From assembly GCA_965232455.1 (NCBI GenBank), contig OZ246981.1, positions 5,580,001-5,644,000 on the forward strand: a DNA stretch of 64,000 nt, written 5' to 3'. Position numbers and translations under genes: made by a program. This stretch comes from JBFGFX01 sp965232455 (GTDB taxonomy: Bacteria > Pseudomonadota > Gammaproteobacteria > Steroidobacterales > Woeseiaceae). A model generated the notes under the pieces. The model was not told where the DNA came from. It was given only the letters and a program-made list of their open reading frames with translations, and searched no databases. Positions 51,425 through 60,742 of the stretch are shown in pieces. Numbering within the stretch: the stretch's first letter is position 1; every line of letters starts with the position of its first letter.

Positions 51425-53443
51425 TTAATCGACACTATTGGCGGCCCGCTCGAGCAGGCTGATCAGGCTGTAGAATCGACCGTTGCGGACGACCGCAACG
51501 ATTCTCTGCGTGTCCGCGACGTTGTTGAGCGGATCGCCCTCCACCAACAGCAGGTCGGCCCGGGCGCCGGGCGATATCTCGCCAACCTGTCCTGTCAAAC
51601 CAAGGACCCTGGCCGCATTTGCGCCGGCGGCCTTGAATACCTGATCACCGGCAAGCCCTGCGGCCGACAAAGCCCGCAGTTCGGCGTGCAGCGCGAGGCC
51701 GGGGGGCAGGCCGTTGGCGCGGCTGCCGGCAATCAGGCGGCCGCTGCGGCCGCGAAGATCCGGTCGCGACGCAGGCCCGCGTGCGGGTGTCGGCTGGCCG
51801 TGAAAACGTGTGGCCTGGCGCGCGTCGAAAAGCTGGGGCAGTCCGGGCGTGCCCGCATTCGCTACGCTGGACACGAGCATCGGTGACGTCACGCCTCCGG
51901 CATTTCGGATGTCTTCGTAACGGTTCCCCATAGGCGATTCGGGCAGCGCGTCGGCGCCCAGGATCAGGTGGGTGCCGAGGCTCAGGCCCGCTCTCCAGCT
52001 TTCCGCCAACACCGGCCGGCCGAGCTGTTGCCAGGCATGTACCTGTTCGCGCAGCGGCGCTTCGTTGCTCCGGTCGTTTGCAACGGTCCACAGGAAAACG
52101 GCGTCATCGTCGAGCGCTGCATCGTCGTCCGAACCTGAATCCGGCTCGATCCGGCTGGCCGCCAGCAGTCGTGGACCGGGTTGATCGTCGCCCTCCCAGA
52201 CGGTTGCGTTCGTGGCCAGCCGGTCCGGTGAGACCAGCGTCGTGATTCCCCAGCTCAGCAGCTCGGCGCCGGCCGCCGGCACCGAAATCTGCGGCAACCG
52301 GGAATAGACGTCGATGAGCCCGGGCACCAGCGTGGTGGCGCCCAGATCCAGCACGGCGATGTCGTCCCACTCGCGACGCGGGGTGATTTCGACGATCAGC
52401 CCGTTCGCCACGCGAACGTCCACTCCAGTGCGATAGTCGCGCGCGAGGCCGTCGAATACCCGGCCCGCGCGAATGACCAGGTCGTCGGCGGCCGGCGTGA
52501 CTATCGGCAGCTCACGGTTGACGATGATCGTCTGCTGACGCGCCGGCGGGTCACCGACGGATGCGCGGAAGGCAACGTTTTTTGCCGTCCAGTCGTCGAA
52601 ATTGCGCGTCTTGATGAGTCCGTCGGCTGCGTAATAGAACTGCTCCCGGTTCCGCCAGCTGACCGGCGCCAGCGAAAAGTCTTCGTCCGCCGCCAGTTCC
52701 CGAAAGAGGGGGGGGTTCGAGAGAATCGCCATCTGCAGCGCGAGTCGTCCGTGCGATTCGCGGAGATAGGTGATCAAGGTGCCGTCCGGCCTCCAGGAGG
52801 GCGCCGCCAGGCGCTCGTCGGCACGCAACAATTCGACGTCGGGTTGCCCGAACCGACGTAACATCAGTGACCAATGCTCGCCGTCGTGGAGAATATAGGC
52901 CAGGTCCCGTCCAGAGGCCGACCAGGCCGGTTGGGTTTCGTCGCCCGGGTGGTTGCTCAGTCGCCAGCGAAGTCCGCTGCGCAGATCGACCTCCCAGAGG
53001 TCGAATCCGCCCTGGCCCTCGCCGGGGGTGCTGGAAGAAAAGACGATGCGTTCGCCGTGCGGATGCCAGCTGGCATCGCGGTCGGAAGAACCGCTTGCGT
53101 CGAGCGCCTGTTGTTCGCCGGATTCGACATCCAGTAACCAGAGCCGGCTGCTGCTCGCCGTGACGGCCTGATAGACGATCCGGCGGCCGTCCGGCGACCA
53201 GCGCGGTCGTCTAGCGGGCAGCACCGACTCGGCGGCGAGAACCGCCGGGCCACCCGTCGGCGGAACGATCCAGATGCTGCCCAACAGGTCGATCGCGAGG
53301 CGGCCGCCCGCCGGCGATACGTCCGCGCTGATGTCCGTACCCTGAGTAATTACCGTCTGGACCGCCGTCGTGCCCGCGAGCACGGGCACGTTCTGTCCGC
53401 CGACGATCAGGATCAGTAGGAACGCACGAATACTATGACGCAC
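51425..53443 (-). CDS. TolB-like propeller fused to a degenerate amidohydrolase domain, exported
   Basis: A 672-residue protein from the GTG complement at 53441-53443 (MRHSIRAFLLILIVGGQNVP, signal peptide). Residues 40-330 form a WD40-like/TolB propeller (PRWSPDGRRIVYQA, ASWHPHGERIVFSS, PAWSASGRDLAYIL). The rest resembles imidazolonepropionase-like amidohydrolases (LVPGLIDVYSRLP, LHAELRALSAAGLAGDQVFK, GEISPGARADLLLVEGDPL). The metal-binding HxH expected after PGLID is VYS, and the late Asp (AGTDA) is SRAN, so metal catalysis is unlikely. It overlaps the CPXCG gene by 11 bases. Confidence 0.8.
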   Translation of the reverse strand: MRHSIRAFLLILIVGGQNVPVLAGTTAVQTVITQGTDISADVSPAGGRLAIDLLGSIWIVPPTGGPAVLAAESVLPARRPRWSPDGRRIVYQAVTASSSRLWLLDVESGEQQALDASGSSDRDASWHPHGERIVFSSSTPGEGQGGFDLWEVDLRSGLRWRLSNHPGDETQPAWSASGRDLAYILHDGEHWSLMLRRFGQPDVELLRADERLAAPSWRPDGTLITYLRESHGRLALQMAILSNPPLFRELAADEDFSLAPVSWRNREQFYYAADGLIKTRNFDDWTAKNVAFRASVGDPPARQQTIIVNRELPIVTPAADDLVIRAGRVFDGLARDYRTGVDVRVANGLIVEITPRREWDDIAVLDLGATTLVPGLIDVYSRLPQISVPAAGAELLSWGITTLVSPDRLATNATVWEGDDQPGPRLLAASRIEPDSGSDDDAALDDDAVFLWTVANDRSNEAPLREQVHAWQQLGRPVLAESWRAGLSLGTHLILGADALPESPMGNRYEDIRNAGGVTSPMLVSSVANAGTPGLPQLFDARQATRFHGQPTPARGPASRPDLRGRSGRLIAGSRANGLPPGLALHAELRALSAAGLAGDQVFKAAGANAARVLGLTGQVGEISPGARADLLLVEGDPLNNVADTQRIVAVVRNGRFYSLISLLERAANSVD

Positions 53444-53624
53444 GGTCAACCTGCAGTGCAGTGAGTTCGTCGTCCCCAACGTCGTACGTGACTTGCATGG
53501 GTTGACAGCAAACCTGGCAGTCCTCGACATAGGACTGACCGCCCGCGGACAGATCGATGACAATCGTCATGCTTTCCGCGCAGAACGGGCAGGTAATCCG
53601 CCGGTCGATCACTCGGGAATCCAC
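53433..53624 (-). CDS. CPXCG motif-containing cysteine-rich protein
   Basis: A roughly 63-residue protein with TCPFCAESMTIVIDLS, then QSYVEDCQVCCQPMQVTYDV. The two CxxC sets, probably holding zinc, and the EDCQVCC string identify the family; CPFC stands for the usual CPYC. The start is uncertain: GTG 53624 is chosen, GTG 53612 is possible, and a much longer frame reaching 53747 lies inside pdxH. Function unknown. It sits between pdxH and the propeller gene in one leftward run. Confidence 0.8.
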   Translation of the reverse strand: MDSRVIDRRITCPFCAESMTIVIDLSAGGQSYVEDCQVCCQPMQVTYDVGDDELTALQVDRAS

Positions 53625-53637
53625 GATGAAAAACCCG

Positions 53638-54321
53638 TCAAGGCTGCAATCGGGTTCCGGTCCAGGCCGTAGCGGCGAACGCGTCGTCAGGACTGTCACC
53701 GGATGCCGGGCTGAGTTCGCGCGTCCAGCGTGCGCGGTCATGGACACGATCTTTGCCTTCTATCCACAGCTCTATCGCGGTCGCCCAAACGCGGATACCT
53801 CCCCAGTGCGGAGGGCGGTGCACGCCGTTTGCGCCTCGTCTTGCCCGTTCGAGGTCGGCCCCGCGGTCCGCGAGCTGCCGTCGGAGCGCTGCGCGTGACG
53901 CCAGCGGTCGACTCTGATCACTGCCCCAGGCGCCGAGTTGACTGCCGTGGTCGCGGGTCGCGAAATAGGCGTCGCTTTCGGCCGCCGGCGACTTTACCGC
54001 GACGCCCTCGATGCGTATCTGGCGTCCCATGCTGTCCCAGTGAAACACCAGCGACACGTTTGGATTATCGGCAAGTTCGGCGCATTTTCGCGATTCGTAG
54101 TTTGTATACAGTACGACGTAGCCACGATCGGCGATAAACGATTTGCAGAGCACGACCCGGGCCGACGGTTTTCGGTCGTCGCCGACGGTTGCCAGGGTCA
54201 TTGCATTGGGATTCCGTTGCACCCGCTCGGCCGTTGCCGCCCGTAGCCACGATTCCGCCCAATGCATCGGATTGCCAGGCAATTCGTCCGGCAGGTGATC
54301 GGCAAGTCGGTCTTCACGCAC
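53638..54321 (-). CDS. pdxH: Pyridoxamine 5'-phosphate oxidase
   Basis: A 227-residue FMN enzyme that makes pyridoxal 5'-phosphate. Visible features: NAMTLATVGDDRKPSARVVL, VVLYTNYESRKCAELADNP, VSLVFHWDSMGRQIRIEGVA, HWGGIRVWATAIELWIEG and the family ending with TRLQP. GTG 54321 is preferred, with GGAG seven bases ahead; the frame continues to 54384. yggS elsewhere in the window also concerns PLP, but the two are not linked here. Confidence 0.92.
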   Translation of the reverse strand: MREDRLADHLPDELPGNPMHWAESWLRAATAERVQRNPNAMTLATVGDDRKPSARVVLCKSFIADRGYVVLYTNYESRKCAELADNPNVSLVFHWDSMGRQIRIEGVAVKSPAAESDAYFATRDHGSQLGAWGSDQSRPLASRAALRRQLADRGADLERARRGANGVHRPPHWGGIRVWATAIELWIEGKDRVHDRARWTRELSPASGDSPDDAFAATAWTGTRLQP

Positions 54322-54402
54322 GTCCTGTTCTCCGCGGTTCGCAGGGTTTCGGGATTGGATAACGGGTCGGCAGCAGAGTATCAAACCGTCCTATGCCAAC
54401 CG

Positions 54403-55935
54403 TCAACCGCTGATGTGGGTCCCACCTTCGCGGCGCGGGTCCGCTGATGCGTGCAACCCTTCCGCCGGCGTGAACGACGCGGCAGCCACGCCGCCGAAGT
54501 ACATGCTGGCGGAAGGGTATCGCCTTACCGGCAGGTCGACGTCGGGCAGATCCAGTCCTTCTTCCGCCGATACGAACGGCTGCTTGCCGCCGACCTCTAC
54601 GTGCAGTCTCGGCGCCGCGTTGGCCTGTTCGAGCGTCAGGCCGATCTGCACGTGGTTGATCAAGAATTGTTGCAGAGCCGTGGTGATCCGGCCGGCTCCG
54701 GGTGTGCCGAATGCCAGCACGGCGGCGCCGCTCCTCGCTACGCCTGGCGTCATGTTCGTTGGCAGCCGTATTCCGGGCGGTCCCGCGTCGAAGCCCCGGC
54801 GGTTCAGTTCGAGTTCACCAAGCGAGTTGTTCAGCCACAGCCCGGTGCCGGCCGGCATTTCTCCCGACCCGTAGCCCGCGGAACTCGTGATGGAGCACGC
54901 CAGTCCGTTGCTGTCCACCGCGGACGTATGGACGGTCGAGGCTGATTGATAGCGGCTCAGGAGCGCTCCGGAGCGCGCCAGCGAAATCAGCGCTTCCGAA
55001 GCCGCGGTCACGTCGTCGGCGAGGTCGAGCGTGTCCCTGCGGTACGACAACGCGGCCTGTTGAACGCGTATCAGCTTTGCGAGCGATTCGTGATCCCAAT
55101 GATCGGGATTCGTGTCCGCGAACTCGAGCAGCATCGCCGCGAGCACCGCGCCGCCGACGGCGGGCGGGGGGTTGACGGCAAAACGCCAGTCGGAAAGCGC
55201 AACCTCCAACGCCGGGCGCTCTATGGGCTCGTAGCCGGTCAAATCCGTACGCGTCAGCGATCCGCCGCCGTCCCGCACGTGCGCGGTGATTTTTGCCGCG
55301 AGTTCACCCTCGTAAAAAATCCGTACCCCCTCACGGGCAATGGCGTCCAGGCTGTCGGCGAGATGGGGAACGACGATCGTGCTACCGGCTGCGAGCAGAG
55401 ATCCGTCGGCGTCGTACAGCGCTTTCAAGCCGTCCTTGCTACGGCCGAAAATCGACTTTCCGGTGTATTCGAGATAGTAGTGACAGGCTGCCGGCAGCGG
55501 GAAGCCGTCTCGCGCTGCGCGGATGCTGGGCGCGACGATCCGCTCCCACGCGACGTTGCCGTAGCGCCTTACGGCAAGGTCGTACGCCGCCAGGGCGCCG
55601 GGGACGGCGACTGCGGCGCAGCCGACCACGGTGTCCAGCCCGCCCCCGTACTCCATGTGCAATTTGACGCCGTGGTCGGGACAGTAGTCCGCGGGCAGCT
55701 GTTTGCCTGGAACCGCGGCGCCGCCGTCGATGGTCAACGGGTCGCCGTCGGGATGCCACACGGTGACGTAGGCGCCACCGGCCAGCGCACACACGCCCGG
55801 TTCGGTATTCATGGCGACCAACGAGGCGGCAATGGCGCAGTCGACGGCATTGCCGCCGAGGTCCGCAATCTCGCTGGCGGCGTCGCTGGCAACGCGCGAC
55901 GTCGTCGCAACGGCTACCCGGCAGGAATTGTTCAA
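54403..55935 (-). CDS. Gamma-glutamyltransferase family protein without signal peptide
   Basis: A 510-residue Ntn-hydrolase. The N-terminal GGT helix is SDAASEIADLGGNAVDCAIAA. T334 in STVHTSAVDSNG is the expected self-processing nucleophile, followed by ITSSAGYGSGEMPAGTGLWL, LNNSLGELELN and LPTNMTPGVA. GGTs usually are exported and act on glutathione; no signal peptide is visible from the TTG start, and the Ser/Ser pocket pattern (SSM-type) differs. It may be a cytoplasmic relative with another gamma-glutamyl or acyl substrate. frmA lies 61 bases upstream of it in the same direction. Confidence 0.85.
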   Translation of the reverse strand: MNNSCRVAVATTSRVASDAASEIADLGGNAVDCAIAASLVAMNTEPGVCALAGGAYVTVWHPDGDPLTIDGGAAVPGKQLPADYCPDHGVKLHMEYGGGLDTVVGCAAVAVPGALAAYDLAVRRYGNVAWERIVAPSIRAARDGFPLPAACHYYLEYTGKSIFGRSKDGLKALYDADGSLLAAGSTIVVPHLADSLDAIAREGVRIFYEGELAAKITAHVRDGGGSLTRTDLTGYEPIERPALEVALSDWRFAVNPPPAVGGAVLAAMLLEFADTNPDHWDHESLAKLIRVQQAALSYRRDTLDLADDVTAASEALISLARSGALLSRYQSASTVHTSAVDSNGLACSITSSAGYGSGEMPAGTGLWLNNSLGELELNRRGFDAGPPGIRLPTNMTPGVARSGAAVLAFGTPGAGRITTALQQFLINHVQIGLTLEQANAAPRLHVEVGGKQPFVSAEEGLDLPDVDLPVRRYPSASMYFGGVAAASFTPAEGLHASADPRREGGTHISG

Positions 55936-55996
55936 TTCGGCGCCTGCGCTCGTTTGTGCCCAGCAGCGTGTCGATTACGCCTCAGTGGGCACGGCA

Positions 55997-57106
55997 CTAG
56001 AAATGGATGACCGTTCGGATGCTCTTTCCTTCGTGCATGAGATCGAACGCGTCATTGATGTCTTCGAGCGGCATCGTGTGTGTAATGAATTCATCAACCT
56101 TGATGTCGCCACTCAGGTACTGATCGACCATGCCGGGCAGCTGCGACCGGCCTTTACAGCCGCCGAACGCCGTACCTCGCCAGACCCTGCCCGTCACGAG
56201 CTGGAAGGGACGCGTGGAGATTTCCTGGCCGGCACCCGCGACCCCGACAATAACCGATTCTCCCCAGCCCTTGTGGCAGCACTCGAGTGCCGCCCGCATC
56301 AGATCGGTATTGCCGATGCACTCGAACGAGTAGTCGACGCCGCCGCCGGTCAACTCGACGATGACGTCCTGGATCGGCGCGTCGTGTTCGCTCGGATTCA
56401 CCGTATCCGTAGCCCCCATCTGCCGCGCAAGCTGGAATTTTTCCTCGTTGATGTCGACGGCGATAATCCGGCCGGCCTTGGCCATCACGGCGCCCTGAAC
56501 GGCGCTGAGGCCGACGCCGCCGAGGCCGAACACCGCCACGGTGGCGCCCGGCTCGACCTTGGCCGTGTTCAGTACCGCGCCGATGCCCGTCGTGATCCCG
56601 CAGCCGAGCAGGCACACCTTTTCGAGCGGGGCTTCTTTGTTGATCTTGGCGACGGCGATTTCCGGTAACACGGTGTATTCGCTGAACGTCGACGTCCCCA
56701 TGTAGTGGAAGACGGGTCGTCCGTTTTTGCTGAATCGCGAGCTGCCGTCGGGCATCAGGCCCTGGCCCTGCGTTACGCGTATTGCCTGGCACAAATTGGT
56801 CTTGCCGGAGGTGCAGAAGTTGCACTCGCCGCACTCCGGCGTATAGAGGGGTATCACGTGATCGCCGACCGCAACGCTGGTGACGTCCGCGCCGACTTCC
56901 TCCACGATCGCGCCCCCCTCGTGGCCGAGAACTGCCGGGAAAATACCTTCGGGGTCCTCGCCCGACAGCGTGAACGCGTCGGTATGGCAGACGCCGGTGG
57001 CGACGTTGCGCAAGAGTACTTCGCCCGACTTCGGGCCTTCGAGTTCGAGTTCTTCGACCGACAGCGGTTGTCCCGCCTCCCAGGCAACAGCGGCGCGTGT
57101 TTTCAT
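55997..57106 (-). CDS. frmA: S-(hydroxymethyl)glutathione dehydrogenase/class III alcohol dehydrogenase
   Basis: A 369-residue zinc enzyme oxidising the formaldehyde-glutathione adduct with NAD+. Catalytic zinc ligands C40 (GVCHTDAF) and H62 (GHEGG); structural zinc C92, C95, C98, C106 (ECGECNFC...LC). NAD fold: VFGLGGVGLSAVQGAVMA. GAGAGGAAC precedes the ATG complement at 57104-57106. The downstream gamma-glutamyltransferase could relate to glutathione turnover, though no S-formylglutathione hydrolase is nearby. Confidence 0.96.
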   Translation of the reverse strand: MKTRAAVAWEAGQPLSVEELELEGPKSGEVLLRNVATGVCHTDAFTLSGEDPEGIFPAVLGHEGGAIVEEVGADVTSVAVGDHVIPLYTPECGECNFCTSGKTNLCQAIRVTQGQGLMPDGSSRFSKNGRPVFHYMGTSTFSEYTVLPEIAVAKINKEAPLEKVCLLGCGITTGIGAVLNTAKVEPGATVAVFGLGGVGLSAVQGAVMAKAGRIIAVDINEEKFQLARQMGATDTVNPSEHDAPIQDVIVELTGGGVDYSFECIGNTDLMRAALECCHKGWGESVIVGVAGAGQEISTRPFQLVTGRVWRGTAFGGCKGRSQLPGMVDQYLSGDIKVDEFITHTMPLEDINDAFDLMHEGKSIRTVIHF

Positions 57107-57279
57107 CGGCGTTCCTCTCTGATTGATCCGTGTAGTCGTTAACCGAAGAATAGTCGCACGATTGCCAGGTGGTTTACAGAGCCGTGACGGCTGAGCGGAT
57201 CGCGACTCTTCTGTTGGCAATGAAACTACGGTAAAACGGAGGCGACTCGGCGTGTTGGCGAGATGGAGCAGTGGCAACT

Positions 57280-58365
57280 ATGAACCTTGACGAATTACGC
57301 AGTGAGCTGTCGGCAATCGACCGGCAGCTGATTTCCCTGATCGCCGACCGGCAGAAAATCGTCGGCGAGATAGGCCGGGACAAGCTGTCCCGCGGGCGTC
57401 CGACACGCGATTATGAACGTGAGAAGACGGTGCTGAGCAACGCGCGCGAACAGGCGTTGGCACAGGACCTGGATCCCGGGCTCGTGGAGGAGATCATGAC
57501 TGCGCTGATCCGCTCGTCGTTGACCAGCCAGGAGCGCGACCGGGTGGTGGCGCAGGGCAAAGGTGACGGGCGCAGCGTGCTCGTGATCGGTGGCGGCGGC
57601 AAGATGGGCCGATGGTTCGTCGACTTCTTCAGCTCGCAGGGCTTCGTTACGACCGTTGCCGATCCCGCGATCGAGCCCGGCGAAAGAAGAGTGGCCGATT
57701 GGCGGGAAGCGGGCCTCGATTACGACATCATCGTCGTCGCGACGCCGCTCGCGATATCGGCGGACGTACTGTTGGAGTTGGCGGAGCGCCGGCCACGCGG
57801 GCTGGTTTTCGACATCGGCTCGCTGAAGACGCCGCTGCGGCGCGGCCTGGCGGCGCTGCGCGACGCCGGCTGCCAGGTAACGTCCGTGCATCCCATGTAC
57901 GGTCCCGACACCAAACTGCTGTCCGGCCGTCATCTGATTTTCGTCGACGTGGGCGTCCCCGGTGCGACCGATCGGGCAAAAGAGCTTTTCGCCGCCACCA
58001 TGGTGGACGAACTGGACATGGACGTCGACGATCACGACCGTTTGATCGCGTACGTCCTCGGCTTGTCGCATGCGCTCAACATCGCATTTTTTACGGCCCT
58101 CGCGGAAAGCGGCGAAGCCGCGCCGCGACTGGCGAAACTGTCTTCGACGACGTTCGATTCGCAGCTCCTGGTCGCGGGCGCCGTTGCGCACGACAACCCG
58201 CGTCTGTACTTCGAGATTCAGAATCTGAACGACTACGGGCTCGAACCTTTGGATGCGCTAAGCGATTCGGTTGCGCGCATCCGCCGCGTGGTCGCGGAGG
58301 GCGAAGAGGAAGAATTCGTTCGCCTCATGGAAAACGGGTTGAAGTACCTGAAAACTCGTCTATGA
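57280..58365 (+). CDS. tyrA: Bifunctional chorismate mutase/prephenate dehydrogenase (T-protein)
   Basis: A 361-residue fusion for tyrosine synthesis. The N-terminal AroQ mutase is MNLDELRSELSAIDRQLISL through about residue 85, with RKIVGEIGR-type active-site residues. The dehydrogenase begins at VLVIGGGGKMGRWFVDFFSS (NAD site) and includes VHPMYGPD and the catalytic His region LSHALNIAFF. ATG 57280 is chosen; GTG 57271 would add three residues but its GGAG is only two bases away. The layout matches E. coli TyrA. Confidence 0.95.
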   Translation: MNLDELRSELSAIDRQLISLIADRQKIVGEIGRDKLSRGRPTRDYEREKTVLSNAREQALAQDLDPGLVEEIMTALIRSSLTSQERDRVVAQGKGDGRSVLVIGGGGKMGRWFVDFFSSQGFVTTVADPAIEPGERRVADWREAGLDYDIIVVATPLAISADVLLELAERRPRGLVFDIGSLKTPLRRGLAALRDAGCQVTSVHPMYGPDTKLLSGRHLIFVDVGVPGATDRAKELFAATMVDELDMDVDDHDRLIAYVLGLSHALNIAFFTALAESGEAAPRLAKLSSTTFDSQLLVAGAVAHDNPRLYFEIQNLNDYGLEPLDALSDSVARIRRVVAEGEEEEFVRLMENGLKYLKTRL

Positions 58366-58506
58366 GCGCCGGACGGGGGGCGGTCAGGGCGGACTCGCCG
58401 CGCGAATCCGTACTTGTCGGCAAATTCGGGCGTCCACGCGCAGACGCGCCCCCGACTTTTTGGTAAAAGCACGGTTCAGGGGAGAGAATCAACGGCTTGG
58501 GGACCG

Positions 58507-59610
58507 ATGGAATCGCAGCGGAATCTGGCGGAAGAGCTGGCGCACACGAAGAGCCTTTTGGCGAAACTGACCGACGAAGTCGAGCGCAATACGCACATTT
58601 TCAAGCGTTCGCAGGAACGCGAGCTGCAGCTCCTGCAGGCCGAAGACCTGCAGCTGTTGTTCCGATGCATGCTCGGCGGGCTCGCGGACAGTTACGGTTT
58701 GGACGCGATTACCGTTGTGCTGTGCGATCCGGACCACGACGTCCGACATCTGTTGATGGCGGGCGACGAGGCCGTGGAAAACCTGTCAGGGCTGATTTTC
58801 GTAGACGCGTTGGCCGGCCTGGCGCCGCAATACATTGCGCTGCGCGGGCCCTGGTTGGGCGCCTATTCCGCCTCCGATCACCAGCTGATTTTCCCCGGTT
58901 GCGACGGTCTACGATCCATCGCGATGATCCCTCTCATCCGCAAGGGGAAGCTGCTGGGCAGCATCAACTTCGGCAGTGCTGAGCAGGCGCGCTTCACGGC
59001 TGAGCACGCCAGCGACTTTTTTGCGCATCTCGGCGTGATTGCGTCGTTTGCGCTGGAAAACGCCGTGAACCGCGCCCGATTGATGCGCAGTGGATTCACC
59101 GACGTTCTCACCGGATGGTACAACCGGCGTTATCTGCAGGTCAGAATCAAAGAGGAACTGGCGCGGGCCCGACGTTGTTCCACGCCACTGACGTGCCTGA
59201 TGCTCGACGTCGATCACTTCAAGCGGGTCAACGACAGTCACGGTCACGCCGCGGGCGACAGGGTATTGCGCGAGATCGCGCAGCGCATCGACTCCCAGGT
59301 CCGTGCGACCGACGTTGCCGCACGCTACGGCGGCGAGGAGTTTGTGATCCTGCTGCCCGACACCGACGCGGATTCCGGCGCGCTGCTGGCCGAGAGAATC
59401 CGGCGGGAAATTGCAGCGACGCCGTTCGACATCGGCGGCGGTAAACGTATTCCGGTAACGGCTTCGATCGGCATTGCAGGCGCCGCGCCCGGACGCGGGG
59501 ACGTGGATCTCAAAACCGTCGGCGAGGCGCTGATCGCCCGCGCCGACGTCGCGCTGTATCGAGCCAAATCCGCCGGGCGCGACAGGGTCGCCGTCAATAC
59601 GGATGAATGA
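58507..59610 (+). CDS. Diguanylate cyclase with GAF-like N-terminal domain
   Basis: A 367-residue cytoplasmic protein from ATG 58507. A short coiled coil (LAEELAHTKSLLAKLTDEVE) leads into a DUF484/GAF-like sensor (about 45-185), then the GGDEF domain: DVLTGWYNRRYL, MLDVDHFKRVNDSHGHAAGD, and GGEEF from G275. The RxxD inhibitory site (RATD) lies five residues ahead of GGEEF. It should make cyclic di-GMP under feedback control. Its stop overlaps the next gene's start (ATGA). Confidence 0.92.
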   Translation: MESQRNLAEELAHTKSLLAKLTDEVERNTHIFKRSQERELQLLQAEDLQLLFRCMLGGLADSYGLDAITVVLCDPDHDVRHLLMAGDEAVENLSGLIFVDALAGLAPQYIALRGPWLGAYSASDHQLIFPGCDGLRSIAMIPLIRKGKLLGSINFGSAEQARFTAEHASDFFAHLGVIASFALENAVNRARLMRSGFTDVLTGWYNRRYLQVRIKEELARARRCSTPLTCLMLDVDHFKRVNDSHGHAAGDRVLREIAQRIDSQVRATDVAARYGGEEFVILLPDTDADSGALLAERIRREIAATPFDIGGGKRIPVTASIGIAGAAPGRGDVDLKTVGEALIARADVALYRAKSAGRDRVAVNTDE

Positions 59611-60674
59611 TGCGCGTATTTGATCGTTTGTTGAACATCCCGGTCCGGGTCAGGCGGACGCTTGCGCCGGGCTTCTTCGTCGCCTGCCTGGCGATTGCCG
59701 CTTGCAGTCGGGATTCGCCGCCGGCAGCGACCAACAACAACTCGATGATCGTGTTGTACGCATCGTTGCCGGCCGAGCGGACTGCCGGCGTGGCAAAAGC
59801 GTATCAGGAAGCCACCGGTGTTCTGGTCAACTATATGATCGATTCCGACTCGGTGCTTATCGAAAAACTCGTTCGTAAGGAGCACATTCCGGGAGCGGAC
59901 GTACTCCTGGTTTCCGGCGGCGGCCATCTTGCACAGGCTCTCGACGGCGACGTTTTGCGCCCGCTTGTTTCGGCGTCGTTGGACGACTCCATAGACGCCG
60001 CGTTGCGCGATCCTGACGGCTATTGGTTCGGCGTGGGCGTTCGCGCGGAACTCATTGTTTACGATCAGCGCAGCGTTGACGGTGCGGATCTCGGCGCCTA
60101 CGCGGAGCTTGGGGAGGACAACTGGCGCGGGAAGCTGTGTTTGCAGCGCGGCGTCAGCGAGCGCAGCCGTTCGCTCATCGCGGCGCTTATCGCCGAACGC
60201 GGCGAGCGTGACGCCGAACTGGCCGTGCGCGGCTGGCGGGCCAATCTGGCGACCAGCGCATTCGACGAGCAGCGGGATTTGCTGCTTGCCGTGGAATCCG
60301 GCGAGTGTGCGGTCGCGATCGCGGGCAGCGACGAGGTGGCGGCTCTTGTCGGCGAGGGGCTCGCCGACAATCTTCGTTGGCACTTTCCGCCCCCGGCTGC
60401 CGGGGGCACCCTGCAGCACATTACGGCGGCAGGTGTCACGCGCCATGCAAACAATGCGGCGTTAGCCACCCAGTTCGTCGAGTGGTTGGCGTCGCCGGTC
60501 GGGCAACGAGCGCTGCATGCGGGCGGCGGTGACTACCCGGTAAATCCGGACGTCGAACTTCGTTCGCCGCTCGACGCCTGGCCGCGTTATTCAGCAAGTC
60601 CTGTTGATGCATCTCGCGTGGCTTATCTCTATCAGGACGCCGGTCGTCTCGCACAGCGAGCCCGGTACCGCTAG
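59607..60674 (+). CDS. Periplasmic-binding-type lipoprotein, iron(III) ABC transporter SBP-like
   Basis: A 355-residue protein whose ATG overlaps the cyclase stop. A lipoprotein signal (PGFFVACLAIAACSRD) precedes an FbpA-like fold: IVLYASLPAERTAGVAKAYQ, ADVLLVSGGGHLAQAL, YWFGVGVRAELIVYDQRSVD, and the late VEWLASPVGQRAL helix. The Tyr pair that binds iron in FbpA is not obvious. No permease or ATPase is beside it, so transport is unproven. Translational coupling to a diguanylate cyclase suggests shared expression. Confidence 0.8.
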   Translation: MMRVFDRLLNIPVRVRRTLAPGFFVACLAIAACSRDSPPAATNNNSMIVLYASLPAERTAGVAKAYQEATGVLVNYMIDSDSVLIEKLVRKEHIPGADVLLVSGGGHLAQALDGDVLRPLVSASLDDSIDAALRDPDGYWFGVGVRAELIVYDQRSVDGADLGAYAELGEDNWRGKLCLQRGVSERSRSLIAALIAERGERDAELAVRGWRANLATSAFDEQRDLLLAVESGECAVAIAGSDEVAALVGEGLADNLRWHFPPPAAGGTLQHITAAGVTRHANNAALATQFVEWLASPVGQRALHAGGGDYPVNPDVELRSPLDAWPRYSASPVDASRVAYLYQDAGRLAQRARYR

Positions 60675-60742
60675 AGCCGCCCGGCGCGCGCCGCCGCTGG
60701 GAACGGCGGGCCACAAAAAGCAACGTCCAGCGGGTACGCCTA

